DNA of 7,708 nucleotides, from contig JAUZOU010000136.1 of NCBI GenBank assembly GCA_030706285.1, positions 1 through 7,708 of the forward strand, given 5' to 3'. A program made the translations under genes and the position numbers. The notes beneath the pieces are model-generated. The model did no database searches. It worked only from the letters and a program-made list of their open reading frames with translations, and was not told the origin of the DNA. The first letter of the stretch is position 1. Each line of letters opens with the position of its first letter. Source of the stretch: Bacteroidota bacterium. Lineage in GTDB: Bacteria > Bacteroidota > Bacteroidia > Bacteroidales > UBA1402. Positions 6,837-7,708 of the stretch are shown here, piece by piece.

Positions 6837-7708
6837 TCAAATTTTAACCTGTATCTCAGCACCCATGAATGGCGTTACCCATTTTTGAGAGGCCATTCCA
6901 AAACGCGTATAGTATCTTGGATTGTAATCAAACAGCCGGTTCACAAAAAACGAAAGTTTGAGATTGTTTCCGATTTCCTTGGTTGCCTTCAGATTGACCT
7001 CGAGCGAAATGGGCGTCTTCTCGGGATTGAAATAGGCCGTTGAAAAAGTCTCAATCAACGCCTTGTAATCGGAACTTGCTTTTTCAACATCGGTGAATGG
7101 ATGGGTTTCACCGTTAATATCGATATAAGATTCAGGCACACCGCTGTACTTGATCATTTGGTAGGAACTATACCAAACCGATTGAACAGACGTACTGAAC
7201 AATAACCGCTGTTTCGGGAAATGTGTATTGAAGAACATGGTCGTATTCAGTTGTTCGCGTTCCTGACTGTCATCACCGGATTTGTAGATTCCGACATATT
7301 GATAATAATTGCCATTTGTCACAATGGTCGGACATTCGTAACGAGGCTGGCTGATGTCATAGGTCGTATGAAACCAGGCTCCATTAACGACAATCTCCGT
7401 ATTGATCGCCTTAATCTTTCTGGTCGACAACTGATATTCAAGACCGTCTTTGACCACAACCGCCGCATTCGTCGTATAGGAATAGGGCAAAAACATCGCT
7501 TTCATACTATAGGTGAAATCATCGATGGTTGGAGTCCCTGTTCCTGTATATGAAGCCGTATTGTATAATTTATAGACTTGCGGAAAATACATGGTCTGCG
7601 TTTGAAAGCCATTCCGTTCCTTTTCGTGGAACGCCGTTACGTTGAGGGTTGTTCCCTGATAGCTAAGATCAACGCCCAGTTCAAGCTTCCGGTTGCGTGC
7701 CGGCGTCA
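6837..7708 (-). CDS. TonB-dependent receptor, C-terminal part (5' end outside window)
   Basis: The frame is open from the window's right edge and ends with TGA at 6837, giving 289 codons of the C-terminal barrel. The first visible residues, RNRKLELGVDLSYQGTTLNV followed by TAFHEKERNGFQ, are the typical 'ER..ELGLD..' strand pair of Bacteroidetes TonB-dependent receptors. Later strands include QRLLFSTSVQSVWYSSY and LEVNLKATKEIGNNLKLSFF. The segment VNRLFDYNPRYYTRFG and the terminal strand TPFMGAEIQVKI close the barrel, as in most of these receptors. An apparent ATG at 7592 lies inside this frame and is not a gene start. The plug, TonB box and any N-terminal carboxypeptidase-like extension lie outside the window. 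Receptors of this kind import large or scarce ligands (siderophores, haem, glycans, peptides, proteins) using TonB energy. The lipoprotein gene starts 4 bases downstream, so the two are almost certainly coupled. The ligand cannot be read from this part. Confidence 0.9.
   Translation of the reverse strand, partial: TPARNRKLELGVDLSYQGTTLNVTAFHEKERNGFQTQTMYFPQVYKLYNTASYTGTGTPTIDDFTYSMKAMFLPYSYTTNAAVVVKDGLEYQLSTRKIKAINTEIVVNGAWFHTTYDISQPRYECPTIVTNGNYYQYVGIYKSGDDSQEREQLNTTMFFNTHFPKQRLLFSTSVQSVWYSSYQMIKYSGVPESYIDINGETHPFTDVEKASSDYKALIETFSTAYFNPEKTPISLEVNLKATKEIGNNLKLSFFVNRLFDYNPRYYTRFGMASQKWVTPFMGAEIQVKI

Larger units (their letters stand above)
1..7708 (-). other. Putative six-gene envelope operon (receptor, lipoprotein, barrel, DPP7, OB-fold protein, M16 peptidase)
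   Basis: All six genes lie on one strand with junctions of 4, 22, 27, 28 and 6 bases in transcriptional order. None of the junctions holds a stem-loop followed by a T run that could act as a terminator, and none has room for a complete promoter outside coding sequence. The 27- and 28-base junctions before dpp7 and before the OB-fold gene are AT-rich, so an internal promoter starting within the upstream coding region cannot be excluded. The simplest reading is one transcript starting upstream of the receptor gene, beyond the right edge, and ending beyond the left edge. Every complete product carries a signal peptide, so the unit as a whole serves the cell envelope. The operon call is inferred from spacing and strand only. 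Confidence 0.7.

Noticed and set aside
6837..7592. A separate 251-codon gene starting at the ATG at 7592
   Set aside because: The same frame stays open to the window edge and the upstream residues (RNRKLELGVDLSYQ) are conserved TonB-dependent receptor barrel strands, so this ATG is internal.

Overview
The window is a compact block of minus-strand genes with the hallmarks of a Bacteroidales genome. It holds an S46 dipeptidyl peptidase, a TonB-dependent receptor with a partner lipoprotein and outer-membrane barrel of Bacteroidetes-restricted types (DUF4876 and DUF6850, recognised from memory of these families), and AT-rich start regions with hardly any Shine-Dalgarno sequence. A Parabacteroides-, Dysgonomonas- or Porphyromonas-like gut or oral anaerobe would fit; the genus cannot be fixed from the sequence.

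Read in the direction of transcription, from the right end to the left, the order is: C-terminal part of a TonB-dependent receptor (7708 to 6837, start outside the window); DUF4876-type lipoprotein (6832 to 5636); DUF6850-type outer-membrane beta-barrel (5613 to 4096); S46 dipeptidyl peptidase of the DPP7 type (4068 to 1957); a small exported OB-fold-like protein with His/Cys motifs (1928 to 1380); and the N-terminal half of a PqqL/FusC-like M16 zinc peptidase (1373 to 1, stop outside the window). The five junctions are 4, 22, 27, 28 and 6 bases. No terminator, RNA gene, mobile element or CRISPR is visible, and no stretch longer than 28 bases is gene-free, so the six genes are most simply one operon running off both ends.

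All six products carry, or are expected to carry, export signals, so the whole unit acts in the envelope. The most interesting reading is a capture-import-digest system: the receptor, lipoprotein and barrel handle a ligand at the outer membrane, and the M16 and S46 peptidases process a protein or peptide cargo in the periplasm. Each domain is a known type. The combination resembles in logic the Fus ferredoxin-import system of Pectobacterium and the YddB-PqqL pair of E. coli, but with different accessory parts. The ligand is unknown. Three starts need care: the lipoprotein and OB-fold genes begin at internal ATGs (6832 and 1928) rather than at upstream GTG/TTG codons, and the barrel gene appears to start with GTG (5613).
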